This document shows positions 43,826-54,546 of a DNA stretch of 64,000 bases, one piece after another. Under the pieces are notes generated by a model. The model had not been told where the DNA came from and ran no database searches. It saw only the letters and a list, made by a program, of their open reading frames with translations. A program made the position numbers and the translations under genes. Numbering within the stretch: the stretch's first letter is position 1; every line of letters begins with the position of its first letter. This DNA comes from Mariprofundus sp. NF (GTDB lineage Bacteria > Pseudomonadota > Zetaproteobacteria > Mariprofundales > Mariprofundaceae): positions 1 through 64,000 of the forward strand of contig NZ_VWNC01000007.1 in NCBI RefSeq assembly GCF_013387455.1, written 5' to 3'.

Positions 43826-44800
43826 TCACAATTGCTTATAAATACTTTCAGCCATCAACTTATGCCCCAGAGCATTGGGGTGTGGGTCTCCAGGCATAGC
43901 CCATAGTGACTTCCCATCATAACCAGATAGTACCGGAAGCAGGTCAATATAATGGATACCTAGTTCGTTAGATATTTTTTCGATCTCATGGTGAATAAAG
44001 GTAAATGGATAGTCCACCAAATTGTGTATATCTGGTGTCATAGCGAGATGCAGTCGTATATCGTGTTTCTTGGCATAATCAGCCAGATCTCTTAGTGATG
44101 ACTGCATTTCACGATACCCTGCCGTCTCATGATCATAAACTTTTTTATAGTGCTGCAATAGTCCCTTTTCACCGGAGCTGTTGAAAGTACGATTCAGTGC
44201 AATCCATAAGGTTACCGCAAGTTGGCTATTGCGTAGAAACCAGTTGCCACCACCAGCTTCGAGGCTTTCAGCATCATTAACAAAATACTGTATTACAATA
44301 TCATCTGGATTTAGATGGGCGAGTTTCGTTAAAAACAGTTCGACATATCTGACAGTATTGTAATTCCCAATACCTGCATTCAAAACCTCCATCTGTTGGC
44401 CGCTCTGTTTTGCCATGTCTTGGATCACAGATGTTAATACATCCACTTCCTTAACCCCCCAGCCTAGGGTGATAGAACTTCCAATAAAAAGTACGCGACG
44501 CCCCTCTTTGATGCTTGATATGTTTTCTCCTCGCATCCCTTCCTTATTTATACGGATAGATACCGACTGCAGCACAGCTTCAGAGTTTGGCACATGTTCA
44601 TGGCCTAAAATCGGGTTATCGCTACTTTGCTTTAGTTCTTTTGCATACTTCCACATTTCGATATCATAGCTTTTCATTGATGCATTTTTTGCGCGCACAA
44701 ATCCTTCACCAATCAATAGGGCAACCGCAATCGATATAATAAAGACTATGGTAGATAACAACATACTGTTGTAAGACGATTTCGGCTTGTTAGATGACAT
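43826..44800 (-). CDS. Membrane-anchored SGNH hydrolase-type protein
   Basis: A 324-residue protein with an N-terminal membrane helix (about 12-30) and a periplasmic SGNH domain: FIGSSITLGWG (catalytic Ser) near 107, NAGIGNYNTV, YFVNDAE, and DPHPNALGH with the Asp-His pair near residue 312. It lies 35 bases upstream of the MBOAT gene and probably performs the final acyl transfer. Confidence 0.85.
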   Translation of the reverse strand: MSSNKPKSSYNSMLLSTIVFIISIAVALLIGEGFVRAKNASMKSYDIEMWKYAKELKQSSDNPILGHEHVPNSEAVLQSVSIRINKEGMRGENISSIKEGRRVLFIGSSITLGWGVKEVDVLTSVIQDMAKQSGQQMEVLNAGIGNYNTVRYVELFLTKLAHLNPDDIVIQYFVNDAESLEAGGGNWFLRNSQLAVTLWIALNRTFNSSGEKGLLQHYKKVYDHETAGYREMQSSLRDLADYAKKHDIRLHLAMTPDIHNLVDYPFTFIHHEIEKISNELGIHYIDLLPVLSGYDGKSLWAMPGDPHPNALGHKLMAESIYKQL

Positions 44801-44906
44801 TTATTAAATCCTAATATTTATTTTAATTACTCGACGAATTCAAATGATCCAATCACTTAAAGCATAAGTGATAATACAACCCTTTTTATCGAAATCCTAT
44901 TGTCAG

Positions 44907-45923
44907 TCATTTACTTACAATAGGAGAAATTCGCTTGAATAGATAGTTGCCAAGAATCTGGTGCCCCTCTGCACTAGGGTGACTTGAATCTTTTAATGCA
45001 TATAAATCATCTAGTCTATCAGAATGGCTAGTAAATCCATCTAGCGAATCAATGAAATAACCCTTACCTTCATTTTCCAGAGTCCTGAGATGTTGAATAA
45101 ATTGCGGATGCAAATAGGACTTCAGAAGAACCTCACCTCTACCTGGTATAGAAATAAAATAGAGGGGTATTTTTTCCTTGCTTGCCAATGCTGTGATTTT
45201 ATCAAAATTATCTTTTGTTTTTATAAGCGTTTCATTGTTTTCACTTGGCACAGGATGAGCTGTTGGATCCTTAATAGAAAAACCTCTGTTAGCTCGAACC
45301 CAGCCTATTGCTATATATAAGTGTGATTGTCTGAGTGTCTTTTTCACCCATGTAGGAATATTCAACCAAAATGAGCCGGGCCTGGAATCCACGCCATCCT
45401 TTATTATTATATTCATACTTTGAGTGGTGAAGTCTGCATATGTCACGCCTACAACCAACAAGTCGGGAGAGTACTTTAATCCATAGAGTCGCAGGTAGTT
45501 ATACTCATCAAAGGTATTATAGCCATTATGGGCAGCATTAATAACTTCTACCTTACTATATTTTTTTTCTACAATTTCATTGAGTTGGCGTTCTAATACT
45601 TTTGAATACCCAGCCTCCATATCATTGCCAAATGCAAAAGTTACTGAATCGCCCAGCACCAGAATTCTAAAGACTCCTTTTTCCTTTTCATACGAATACT
45701 CAAAATCACGCAAGCCATGGCTGTTAATCTTAAGTACATGTCCGTGAATGGATATTGATTCTGAATTAGGCTTCATGACAAAGGGCAAAACTTCATGCGC
45801 CAATTTATAGGTAGGGTCTGAATCATTCGACAGAGGAATGATTCGACAAACTGCTTCAGCCAACAAAATTGCTACAGCTATCGAAAAAAAGAATAGCAAT
45901 CCATTCTGAAATAACTTTTTCAT
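44907..45923 (-). CDS. Membrane-anchored SGNH hydrolase-type protein
   Basis: A 338-residue protein. N-terminal helix (about 6-22), then SGNH blocks VLGDSVTFAFG near 90, NAAHNGYNTFDE, VGVTYADF, and DSSHPSAEGH near residue 320. ATG 45923 follows GGGGGGAGC. It is similar in plan to the next gene, suggesting duplication or two acceptor specificities. Confidence 0.85.
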   Translation of the reverse strand: MKKLFQNGLLFFFSIAVAILLAEAVCRIIPLSNDSDPTYKLAHEVLPFVMKPNSESISIHGHVLKINSHGLRDFEYSYEKEKGVFRILVLGDSVTFAFGNDMEAGYSKVLERQLNEIVEKKYSKVEVINAAHNGYNTFDEYNYLRLYGLKYSPDLLVVGVTYADFTTQSMNIIIKDGVDSRPGSFWLNIPTWVKKTLRQSHLYIAIGWVRANRGFSIKDPTAHPVPSENNETLIKTKDNFDKITALASKEKIPLYFISIPGRGEVLLKSYLHPQFIQHLRTLENEGKGYFIDSLDGFTSHSDRLDDLYALKDSSHPSAEGHQILGNYLFKRISPIVSK

Positions 45924-45978
45924 GCTCCCCCCAAAAAAATGCAATTATCTTTGAACCTTTCACAGTTACAAATACTTA

Positions 45979-47106
45979 TTAATCTATTTGCATTAACCTT
46001 TCAACTATTCGAACCGCTGCTTTTCCATCCCCATAAGGGTTATGAGACTTACTCATCTTTTCATAAGCAACCCCATCCCCAAGCAGATTAGAGACCTCTG
46101 AAACAATCCGATCAGAGTTCTTACCCACAAGCCTGACTGTTCCAGCATCTAACGCCTCAGGGCGCTCTGTAGTGTCTCTAATAACCAAAACAGGTTTGCC
46201 CAGTGATGGTGCCTCTTCCTGCACCCCTCCTGAGTCAGTGATAATCAGGTGTGCGCGACTCATCAGATAAACAAAAGGAAGGTAATCCTGTGGTTCAATC
46301 AGGTGTATTCTGTCCGTTCCTGCTAAAATCCGATTCACAGGCTGCTGAACATTCGGGTTCAGGTGTACCGGATAAACAATTTCAACATCATCAAAAGTTT
46401 CAGTAACTGTTTTAAGAGCATGACATATCTGCTCGAATCCAGCACCAAAGTTCTCTCGGCGATGTCCAGTCACTAAAATCATGCGTTTGTCTTTATTAAG
46501 GAAACAGAAGCGTTCAGCCATCTCCTGCTGCAGTTCGCTGTTTGAGTACAGCTTATCGACAACACCTAACAGGGCATCAATTACAGTATTCCCTGTGACT
46601 ACAATTGATCTATCTTCAACACCTTCATTCAACAGGTTCTGTCTGGACTGTTCCGTTGGCGAAAAATGATAGCGGCTAATTACACCCGCTATATGGCGAT
46701 TCATCTCCTCTGGCCATGGAGAGTAGATATCGCCGGTGCGAAGCCCTGCTTCTACATGGCCAACCGCAATCTTCTGATAATATGAAGCTAAACTTGTAGC
46801 CATCGCTGTAGTCGTGTCACCATGAACCAAAACAATGTCAGGACAAAACTCCTTTAAAACCGGCTCCAGCCCTTTAAGCACATTGCAAGTAACATCAGTT
46901 AGAGACTGCCCTGGCTGCATAATGTTCAGATCATATTCAGGAACGATCTCAAAAAGATCCAGCACTTGATCTAACATTTGACGGTGTTGAGCTGTTACAC
47001 ATACCCTGCTATCAAAATGTTGTGGACATTTCTTTAGCTCAGCAACTACCGGTGCCATTTTTATGGCCTCAGGCCGTGTGCCAAAAACTGAAAGGATTTT
47101 CTTCAT
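45979..47106 (-). CDS. wecB: UDP-N-acetylglucosamine 2-epimerase (non-hydrolysing)
   Basis: A 375-residue enzyme interconverting UDP-GlcNAc and UDP-ManNAc. Motifs: [42 protein letters not shown] and [18 protein letters not shown]. Its product could feed the nucleotide-sugar dehydrogenase at 60006 if that enzyme acts on UDP-ManNAc, or enter the polymer as ManNAc. Confidence 0.95.
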   Translation of the reverse strand: MKKILSVFGTRPEAIKMAPVVAELKKCPQHFDSRVCVTAQHRQMLDQVLDLFEIVPEYDLNIMQPGQSLTDVTCNVLKGLEPVLKEFCPDIVLVHGDTTTAMATSLASYYQKIAVGHVEAGLRTGDIYSPWPEEMNRHIAGVISRYHFSPTEQSRQNLLNEGVEDRSIVVTGNTVIDALLGVVDKLYSNSELQQEMAERFCFLNKDKRMILVTGHRRENFGAGFEQICHALKTVTETFDDVEIVYPVHLNPNVQQPVNRILAGTDRIHLIEPQDYLPFVYLMSRAHLIITDSGGVQEEAPSLGKPVLVIRDTTERPEALDAGTVRLVGKNSDRIVSEVSNLLGDGVAYEKMSKSHNPYGDGKAAVRIVERLMQID

Positions 47107-47107
47107 A

Positions 47108-48181
47108 TTAAATCACTTTACATTGGATTAAATTCAACGTGGACATGGTCATCCTTTCAGCTGTGTATTTACTACCATCAAACTCGCAGAGTTCTGGGCG
47201 TATATTCAAAATTCCTCGACTCCACTCTTCCACATCAAATGTATCAAAGCCCAGATCAATAAATTCGGCTGGTATTTGCAGCTTAGCATAAGCACAAGTT
47301 TTAAGGCCAGCCATCTTTGCTTCAAGCAAAGAGTATGAAAATGATTCTTTCACTGATGTATGCATATATATTTCATGTTGATACAACTCAGGAAGAACGT
47401 TGTCATTATCTAATCTCCCAAGGAACCTGACTGGCAAATTATTTCCATTGGCATAGGCTTCCATTCTTCCCCTGTCAGGGCCATCCCCAATAATAGTTAA
47501 ACTATACTCAGAGTCTTCTTCGTATATTGCCTTAAATAGATCCAGCAAAAAGAAAAGATTTTTTCTTGCTTCCAGTGTGCCACAATACACTATCGATTTT
47601 TTCAATCGTCGAGCATCATTTGAGCCTGAAAACTTTGCCTGATCTACTCCAAGTTCAATAACGTCTATTTTTTTTGTTAGCATGCCCTTGAAATGCTCAT
47701 TCACTATGTAGTCCCGGTATGGGTATGAAACAGTCACAACAGGATGGCCTATTTTGTTGATTATTTTTGCTTCATGGTTGCGAAACCGCTGCTGCTTGGC
47801 TTCAGAAACAGTATAGGCCTGAATATTATCGCTCCAAACTGCATGGAGTACGGATACCGATGGAATATCCGAGTCCCATGATAAATAGATGTCTTCAAAT
47901 ACCCGTACATCGGCTTTCTTATCAAAGAAAAGTTTATACAAGAGCTTGGTAACATAAGCTTTATACAAAAAACCTAGCGGCGCATATAGCCAGTTTACAA
48001 GTTTTTCTAACAAATGGGGAAGATACCTGAAGATTACAGGAAGGTTATCCAATGTGATGATTTCAACTCGCCATCCTATCTGAGTAAGTTCACGCTCTAT
48101 GTTTCTGGCATGAAAAAAGGCCCCGCCAGTTTTACACAAAAAACCACCATAATAAATTATGAGAGTTTTATTGGTAATCAT
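47108..48181 (-). CDS. Glycosyltransferase family 4
   Basis: A 357-residue GT-B enzyme. N-terminal [20 protein letters not shown] gives the Gly-rich acceptor loop; the donor half has [20 protein letters not shown] and the E-x7-E motif in [17 protein letters not shown]. It abuts wecB with one base between. Donor and acceptor cannot be read from sequence. Confidence 0.85.
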   Translation of the reverse strand: MITNKTLIIYYGGFLCKTGGAFFHARNIERELTQIGWRVEIITLDNLPVIFRYLPHLLEKLVNWLYAPLGFLYKAYVTKLLYKLFFDKKADVRVFEDIYLSWDSDIPSVSVLHAVWSDNIQAYTVSEAKQQRFRNHEAKIINKIGHPVVTVSYPYRDYIVNEHFKGMLTKKIDVIELGVDQAKFSGSNDARRLKKSIVYCGTLEARKNLFFLLDLFKAIYEEDSEYSLTIIGDGPDRGRMEAYANGNNLPVRFLGRLDNDNVLPELYQHEIYMHTSVKESFSYSLLEAKMAGLKTCAYAKLQIPAEFIDLGFDTFDVEEWSRGILNIRPELCEFDGSKYTAERMTMSTLNLIQCKVI

Positions 48182-48265
48182 GTTGACTAAGGGATGTATG
48201 GCGCATCAAGAGTTTTTGAACGAGAATCATTTCATTTATGCGGACTCTTATCATTCCATCCATCA

Positions 48266-49114
48266 TTACAGCTTTTTAACTACAAGCAGGTGCATATCGG
48301 TAGTTTTGTCCTTATGTTTATTGTATATCAAAATGTCGTAATTTCGTCTATATAGAAGGTAGTCCGCTTCAAATACAACTTCCCCACCGGCTTTAACTAA
48401 AGCGCTAGTAACTTTACTCCATTCGACATGATCATCATCAAACACATGAATATCACCCTCCCTATGATATCTGGGATTAACGAAGCGCCTGATAAGCCAA
48501 TCGTAATAGTTTGTCGGGATAAAATATTTTTTCAAATCCAGTCTGGTGTTCTGCTTCATTTCCTGCTCAAAATCCAGGTAAGCATGACCCTTAAGCCAAA
48601 ACTCATCTGATGGTTCATGATCTATGAACACTACACCGCCAGGCTTAAGCACCCTCATAAACTCTGTAAGGATGCCAAGGTAATCAGGCACATGATGCAA
48701 CACGGAATATGTAGCCACCATATCTACACTATCACTTGGAATATTTGAAAGATCAACGCCATTCAACTTTGCTGTTTCTACATTTGTAGTATAGCTCCTG
48801 GAAGCCAGCAGATCTAAAAAGCCTTGAGAAACATCACATGCAACAACTTCGCAACCAAGAAAGGTAAGGTGTCCAGTCAGGTTCCCTGCCCCACAGCCGA
48901 AATCAAGCACCAGCTTAGATTCACACCCAGTATTAATATCTGATATTGCCTCTTTCAACGCATTTCTAAGTCGAGATTGCTCATGGCTGTTGTATATCTC
49001 TCCATGAATTCGCTCATATTTTTTTGCAATCTTGTTATGAGTTCTAACATTCCATTCAAGATCGGATTCATTTTTAAATAAAAACAATTTGTTCCCTCGG
49101 TAATAACAATGCAA
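48266..49114 (-). CDS. SAM-dependent methyltransferase (class I)
   Basis: A Rossmann methyltransferase of up to 282 residues with SAM motif VLDFGCGAGNLTGHL, acidic residue in VVACDVS, and the post-motif segment VDMVATYSVLHHVPD of Methyltransf_11. The longest frame opens with TTG at 49114. A TTG at 49087 with GAGGG upstream is a likelier start, since the conserved part begins after it. It follows the amidotransferase gene by a few bases. Confidence 0.82.
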   Translation of the reverse strand: MHCYYRGNKLFLFKNESDLEWNVRTHNKIAKKYERIHGEIYNSHEQSRLRNALKEAISDINTGCESKLVLDFGCGAGNLTGHLTFLGCEVVACDVSQGFLDLLASRSYTTNVETAKLNGVDLSNIPSDSVDMVATYSVLHHVPDYLGILTEFMRVLKPGGVVFIDHEPSDEFWLKGHAYLDFEQEMKQNTRLDLKKYFIPTNYYDWLIRRFVNPRYHREGDIHVFDDDHVEWSKVTSALVKAGGEVVFEADYLLYRRNYDILIYNKHKDKTTDMHLLVVKKL

Positions 49115-49117
49115 TAG

Positions 49118-51166
49118 TCACTGGTTCTCCTCAAGCCATGCCTGAAACATAAGTACATCCCACAAATGACCTGACCAATCACGTTGTCCTGTTAAATGTT
49201 CGTCCCACTTTTCTCGTATCGGTGCCTGATGAAAAAATCCTTCTCGTTGCAATCGAGCTTCATCCAGAAGCGACTCAGCCCAGTCGCGCAACGGCCCCCG
49301 CAGCCAATCTCCCAATGGTATACCAAAGCCCATTTTCGGTCGCTCAATCAACTCTTTTGGCACATGCCGGTAGAGAACCTGCCGTAGTGCCCACTTGGTC
49401 TGGCCGTCGCGCAATTTCATCGATTGTGGCAAGCGCCATGCAAACTCCACTAGACGGTGATCCAGAAATGGCATCCTGGATTCCAATGATACCCCCATTG
49501 CAGCCCGATCCACTTTCACCAGAATATCATCTGGTAGATATGTGAGCATATCCAATGCCATCATCCGCTGAATCAGATTCAATCCATGCAACTCAGGGGC
49601 ATTGCCGGTGAGCAATGTAGCTGGCTCATCTCCTCCAATCACCACTGAAGCTGGATCATCCCAATGCGACACCAGAGCATGATAGATCTCATCTTCAGAT
49701 CCATTCATCAACATCGCACCTTTGTGCAATTTATTTCCGATATGTGCACTTCGTATATATCCAGGCATTTTCTCTGCAAGGTTATCCCAAACCTGAGGAG
49801 AGATGCTTGTTATCCCTCGCGCCATCAGTTTTCGCAGCGGGCCGGGTATCATCTCCAGCCGACTCCCCCACTTGGAAGTCATACGATAACGATCATAACC
49901 ACAAAATAGTTCGTCCCCCGCATCGCCAGAAAGTGACACCGTTACATGCTCTCTGGCCAACTGAGAAACCAGAAAAGTAGGAATACTGGAAGAGTCAGAA
50001 AACGGTTCATCATATAATGCCGGCAAATGTGGAATGACTTCCATGGCATGTTCATGCGTAACGTACAGTTCGGTATGATCTGTACCCAAATGTTGCGCCA
50101 CTGCTTTGGCGTACACAGCCTCATTGTAACCTTTTTCTTCAAAGCCAATGGCAAATGTCTTCACAGGTTTCACTGACTGCGCCTGCATTAATGCAACGAT
50201 TACGGAAGAGTCCACCCCACCCGACAAGAATGCTCCCAGTGGCACATCCGCCATCATCTGCTGATGTACTGCATCCTTCAGCAAGAGCTCTAACTCATTC
50301 ACGGCCTCATCAGCACTACCCGTAAAGGCATTGGCAACGCCGGATTCAGCTACCTGGACACCAGACCAATACTGTACCAGCTCGGGTTCACGTTGCTGTA
50401 AACTAACGGTCAATAAGCAGCCTGGTGTCAGCTTGGCAATGCCCTTGTATATTGAATAAGGTGTAGGAATATAGTTATGCCGAAGCAACAGACACAAAGC
50501 ATCGCGGTCAACTTCAGCTTGAAAAGCGGGATGGGCACGTAACGCCTTTAACTCAGACCCAAACAGGAATGTATCGCCCTGCCAACCATAGTAGAGTGGT
50601 TTTTCACCAACACGATCTCTCGCAAGGGTCAATGTATTGGTCTCTCTGTCCCACACAGCTACGGCAAACATGCCAATAGCCCGTTCAATCGTAGCTTGAA
50701 TTCCCCAAGCCTCTAACCCAGCAAGCAAGGTTTCGGTATCCGAATGGCCGCGCCAATTATACGGTGATTGGGAACTAGTAATTGAGGATTGATCGCTTGA
50801 AACCTCTGACTGCCGAGAAGGTGAATTACCGGCAGGCAAGAGAGACTCCCCTGGGGGGCTGCAGACTGCCGACTGTAAACTTTCTTTTTCCAACTGACTT
50901 CTGATTTCAAGGTGATTATAAATCTCGCCATTGAAGGCTATGACAAATCGACTCTGGGCCGACTCCATGGGTTGATGACCCGCCGGTGACAGATCCACTA
51001 CCGACAGGCGTCGATGAGCAAGGCCGATGTACTGATTAGCATCAGACCAACATCCAACATCATCGGGACCGCGATGTACGATAGTATCAGCCATACGTCT
51101 GAGCAGGGCTGTGCCTTCCTCTCTCCCTAGTCCTGCATTACTCAACAGCCCCACTAGACCGCACAT
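49118..51166 (-). CDS. asnB: Asparagine synthetase-like glutamine amidotransferase with an inserted segment
   Basis: A 682-residue class II amidotransferase. Cys2 nucleophile (MCGLVGLL), glutaminase domain to about residue 210, then an ATP-PPase synthetase domain with SGGVDSSVI near 320 and SLSGDAGDELFCGY. Locus-embedded AsnB homologues amidate sugar uronates or peptides. Residues about 95-138 are an extra Ser/Gln/Pro-rich stretch between the usual QLE and GHSDTETLL segments. It is encoded by a CAGT/CTGC-rich repeat-like tract, so the protein is about 45 residues longer than close relatives would be. The insert is in frame and the active-site residues on both sides are intact. Confidence 0.9.
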   Translation of the reverse strand: MCGLVGLLSNAGLGREEGTALLRRMADTIVHRGPDDVGCWSDANQYIGLAHRRLSVVDLSPAGHQPMESAQSRFVIAFNGEIYNHLEIRSQLEKESLQSAVCSPPGESLLPAGNSPSRQSEVSSDQSSITSSQSPYNWRGHSDTETLLAGLEAWGIQATIERAIGMFAVAVWDRETNTLTLARDRVGEKPLYYGWQGDTFLFGSELKALRAHPAFQAEVDRDALCLLLRHNYIPTPYSIYKGIAKLTPGCLLTVSLQQREPELVQYWSGVQVAESGVANAFTGSADEAVNELELLLKDAVHQQMMADVPLGAFLSGGVDSSVIVALMQAQSVKPVKTFAIGFEEKGYNEAVYAKAVAQHLGTDHTELYVTHEHAMEVIPHLPALYDEPFSDSSSIPTFLVSQLAREHVTVSLSGDAGDELFCGYDRYRMTSKWGSRLEMIPGPLRKLMARGITSISPQVWDNLAEKMPGYIRSAHIGNKLHKGAMLMNGSEDEIYHALVSHWDDPASVVIGGDEPATLLTGNAPELHGLNLIQRMMALDMLTYLPDDILVKVDRAAMGVSLESRMPFLDHRLVEFAWRLPQSMKLRDGQTKWALRQVLYRHVPKELIERPKMGFGIPLGDWLRGPLRDWAESLLDEARLQREGFFHQAPIREKWDEHLTGQRDWSGHLWDVLMFQAWLEENQ
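50753..50884. repeat. Repeat-like in-frame insertion inside asnB
   Basis: About 132 bases whose minus strand begins TTTACAGTCGGCAGTCTGCAG. The same TTTACAGTCTGCAG string occurs near 59932-59945 in intergenic DNA. Its translation is low-complexity and has no counterpart in the family, which points to a mobile or expanding repeat that landed in a surface loop. Confidence 0.6.
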
Positions 51167-51320
51167 TAGGTGTCCCCCACCGGTATTCTGAATTTAACAG
51201 TATTGATTGAGGTGAACTTCAACAAATATAAAATAGTGTTAATAATAACATCCCAAAATAGCAAAAAGGATATGACGATAATTATTTGCCGATCAGCCGC
51301 TCTATCTATCCATGTTGCTG

Positions 51321-52580
51321 TCACAGCTTCTCCAAAGAAACATCATTCAATAGTCTAGTGTAAGTCGCACGTTCATGCTCATCAAGCAAGTCAGGGTCCA
51401 TCATCTCTAATGCACGATCACGTGCACCTGAACCAATGCGATGCGCATAAATAGAATCATTCAGGATTCTATTAGCAGCATCCGCCATCTGCATCCAGTC
51501 CATGTGCGCAACCAGTTCTCCGGTTATCCCGGATTCAACCATCTCTCCTTGCCAGTCTACATCATAAGCTACGATTTTTGCTCCGGCTAAAGCCGCCTCA
51601 GCAAGAGCTCGACCAGTGTGAGGCGAGAGCACGACTGCCGCAAGAGGATACATTGAGGCCAGGAATCCCTGATTCTGGTTGCCGCAAAAAACAACCTGAT
51701 CACTAATACCAAGGTTAGTTGCAAGATCAGACAGTTGATCTCTAAGCTGGCCGTCGCCAACCATTAACAACTTAACCTCATGTCCTCGTCTCTTTAGTTC
51801 AGCCAACACTTTGATAGGATCATCAGGGTGTTTTACTGGTTCAAGTCGTCCGACAAACATCAGGAATTTTTTCGGCGCGATATTATTCTCTTCCAGCCAG
51901 CCAGTCATTTCTGAGCGGCAATCAAGGTCAGTGAAATGTAATCGGTCAATGAGATTGCCATAGCGGAACAGTGTCGTTCGTTCAAGATGGGCACCATTTG
52001 CGATAGCAAAATCGAGGTTGTCCTGATTAGCACCAGCAACACACTCTGCCCTCTCCAGTACAAACCGACCTACTGCTTTTTCAATTCGGCGTGATGGGAA
52101 AAGACGAGGCATCATTGGGGTTCCAGTCGTTTCGAATGATTTGTCGTGATTCGCACCGACACGCACCAATAGTGGCACGCCTGTCAATTTAGAAATAATA
52201 AGCCCAATCAATCCATTGTATAACGGATCTGCTGCCCGCACTACACTAATATTTTCTCGTTTTATCAGATATATCAAACGAGTAATTAGAGCAATTTGAC
52301 CTAGTAAAAAATTTAACTTTGGTAGCCATTCTAGCCATGAAAAACGCCCCATCTTTCCATCGATGAATGTATGTCTCTCAGTTAATCGATGGAATTCCGC
52401 AAAACCCGACCATTTCACTGAATTTGGGTCTGATACCAATGAAGCAAAAGGATGTACAGACCATACATGTTCAAAATAACCATCCAGATCTCTACACGTA
52501 ACTGATTCTTGCAAACCGCGATTACGTATTGCCTCTAATGCAAATGACGTATCCAGTACCAATAGTTTTTTTATGCTCAT
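51321..52580 (-). CDS. Glycosyltransferase family 4-like
   Basis: A 419-residue GT-B enzyme. The donor domain has FVGRLEPVKHPDDPIKVLAE and LMVGDGQLRDQL. The E-x7-E motif is altered: the segment reads SPHTGRALAEAALAGAKI, with Gly-Arg in place of the first Glu region, so catalysis may differ or be weak. ATG 52580 overlaps the upstream methyltransferase stop (ATGA). The 150 bases between its stop and asnB hold no gene. Confidence 0.8.
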   Translation of the reverse strand: MSIKKLLVLDTSFALEAIRNRGLQESVTCRDLDGYFEHVWSVHPFASLVSDPNSVKWSGFAEFHRLTERHTFIDGKMGRFSWLEWLPKLNFLLGQIALITRLIYLIKRENISVVRAADPLYNGLIGLIISKLTGVPLLVRVGANHDKSFETTGTPMMPRLFPSRRIEKAVGRFVLERAECVAGANQDNLDFAIANGAHLERTTLFRYGNLIDRLHFTDLDCRSEMTGWLEENNIAPKKFLMFVGRLEPVKHPDDPIKVLAELKRRGHEVKLLMVGDGQLRDQLSDLATNLGISDQVVFCGNQNQGFLASMYPLAAVVLSPHTGRALAEAALAGAKIVAYDVDWQGEMVESGITGELVAHMDWMQMADAANRILNDSIYAHRIGSGARDRALEMMDPDLLDEHERATYTRLLNDVSLEKL

Positions 52581-53302
52581 TTTTTTCTAGCAAGAATGGA
52601 AACATTGTTATAATAACAATCGGTCACATCAATTTTATCCATAAAGATTGCTACAATATTGACGATTGCAGAAAACAGTAGCCACACAGGGAAAAACATA
52701 CCCTTGAGTATTTTCAATGGAAAGTTCATGTTGCTTTCAGTTTCCATCCAACTCAGTAGCAAAAGGCCAAGCGTACTGCCAATTCCACCCTGTTTATTTA
52801 CTTGTATGACTTCGAAGCGATTCGACAGCAGAGACAAAACGCCATAATAGGAAAAACGTCGAAAATCATTTGGCGCCCCATGCTCCTGATATATGAATGG
52901 AGCAGTGATTAACACCTCGCCTCCCGGCACAAGTACACGGTAAATTTCATTAAGTACTTCATCAACATCTTGAACATGTTCAAGAACCTGAGTGCAGATC
53001 ACATTTTCCATGCTTGCCGTCTCAATCGGCCATGCCTCATCATGCTTGACAATATGGTCGACGAACTCCCCTTCATAAACATCAATTCCAATGTGCTGAA
53101 CATTTTCTGACAACCATATTTGATAGGGCTTATCTCCACACCCCACATCCAGAACTTTACCATGAAAACTAGGTAGAGTTTCTTTTAAATCGGCATATAT
53201 ATATTTTGCTGCCAACCACTGAAAATGCCATGGATATAATCTTGGATGAACACCACACAGACTATTATATACGCTGGCATAAATACTTCCGAGTCTACTC
53301 AT
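52577..53302 (-). CDS. SAM-dependent methyltransferase (class I)
   Basis: A 241-residue enzyme with SAM motif VLDVGCGDKPYQIWL, NVICTQVLEHVQDVD and ALITAPF-like VLITAPFIYQEHG. A hydrophobic segment near the C-terminus (WLLFSAIVNIVAIFM) suggests membrane association. It overlaps the following glycosyltransferase gene by four bases. Confidence 0.82.
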   Translation of the reverse strand: MSRLGSIYASVYNSLCGVHPRLYPWHFQWLAAKYIYADLKETLPSFHGKVLDVGCGDKPYQIWLSENVQHIGIDVYEGEFVDHIVKHDEAWPIETASMENVICTQVLEHVQDVDEVLNEIYRVLVPGGEVLITAPFIYQEHGAPNDFRRFSYYGVLSLLSNRFEVIQVNKQGGIGSTLGLLLLSWMETESNMNFPLKILKGMFFPVWLLFSAIVNIVAIFMDKIDVTDCYYNNVSILARKK

Positions 53303-53388
53303 TCATAACCTCATAATATTAAACAAGCGAGATGATTCACTTATAATAGTTAATATCTTAAAACCACCAGCAAACAATACCCCGAACA

Positions 53389-54546
53389 TCAGCGGCCTAA
53401 CTCACGATGGTAAAGTTCAAGGTAAGCTGTGACCATTGCATCCACGCTAAATTTCTCGCGAGAAGATTGCTTTGCAACGGCTGATACAGTCTCTCGTAAC
53501 TCCTGATTGTTCATTGCCTCCTGCATAGCTTTACTAAGCGCAACCGGATCATAGGGGGGAACCAATAAACCTGCCTTGCCATTCTGCAACGCCTCAGCGT
53601 TTCCCCCCACCGTTGTCGCAACTATAGGCAAACCGGCTGCCATTGCCTCAAGAATAGCATTTGAAAACCCTTCGCTATGAGATGCCATCACATAACCATC
53701 CATTGCTGACAAAATATCAGGAATATTACTACAGCCACCAAGAATAACGACCTGTTCTTCAAGCCCCAAATTATTCACCATCATTTCGATTTCGTGCTGT
53801 GCACCCCTGTCTTCTCCAACCAGAAAAAGACGAGCAGCATGATTATGGGATATTGTTGAAAATGCCTTAAGTAAGTCGATATGTCCTTTGCGTTCAGCCA
53901 AGTTTGCAACCTTAACCCAAGCAAACTCCGATGAAGACAAACCAAATTTTGAGCGCATCAACTGACGTGTTTCATCCGTAAAATCAAACTGTGATGAATT
54001 CAGTCCGTTATGAATACAAACGATTTTCTTTTTATCAACACCATCGCGTTTTATTGTATCGTCACCCACCATCTGGGAGTTTACAGTAACTATGTTACTT
54101 AGCGCATTACTAATACGATCAAAGTATTTCCAACGTGATTCTCGTTCCTGATGTTTCCCTAAATCTCGACGACTGGTAATTACCACGGAAGCCCCGGCCA
54201 ATCTAGCTACAACAGAGCCTATAAAATTAGATAAAGGTAGATATGTATGAACAATACAGGGACGATTTTCATTGATAGATCGCCACAAGGTCCAGACACC
54301 ACGAAGTAATGCATGTCTATCTTTCCCTTGTGAAAGTCTGCCATTTCGCACAGGGATCCCGAGTGACTCCAACACCTCACGAAACTTCCCTTCAGCACGC
54401 AAAGCGAAGACTTCACAGTGATACCCTCGTTTATTCAACCCTTCAGCAAGCATCACCAGTTGATGTTCCGCCCCTCCAAGTTCCAAGCTATCAATAACGA
54501 AAACTATATTAAAATTTGTCTGACTTATTTGTGAAAACAAACTCAT
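53389..54546 (-). CDS. Glycosyltransferase family 4
   Basis: A 385-residue GT-B enzyme starting FVIDSLELGGAEHQLVMLAEGL, the Gly-Gly loop typical of GT4. The donor half carries WVKVANLAERKGHIDLLKA and SHSEGFSNAILEAMAAGLPIV (E-x7-E). The ATG is preceded by GGAGGACTAGGGTGCA, and the gene overlaps the upstream methyltransferase by 38 bases. Confidence 0.9.
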   Translation of the reverse strand: MSLFSQISQTNFNIVFVIDSLELGGAEHQLVMLAEGLNKRGYHCEVFALRAEGKFREVLESLGIPVRNGRLSQGKDRHALLRGVWTLWRSINENRPCIVHTYLPLSNFIGSVVARLAGASVVITSRRDLGKHQERESRWKYFDRISNALSNIVTVNSQMVGDDTIKRDGVDKKKIVCIHNGLNSSQFDFTDETRQLMRSKFGLSSSEFAWVKVANLAERKGHIDLLKAFSTISHNHAARLFLVGEDRGAQHEIEMMVNNLGLEEQVVILGGCSNIPDILSAMDGYVMASHSEGFSNAILEAMAAGLPIVATTVGGNAEALQNGKAGLLVPPYDPVALSKAMQEAMNNQELRETVSAVAKQSSREKFSVDAMVTAYLELYHRELGR

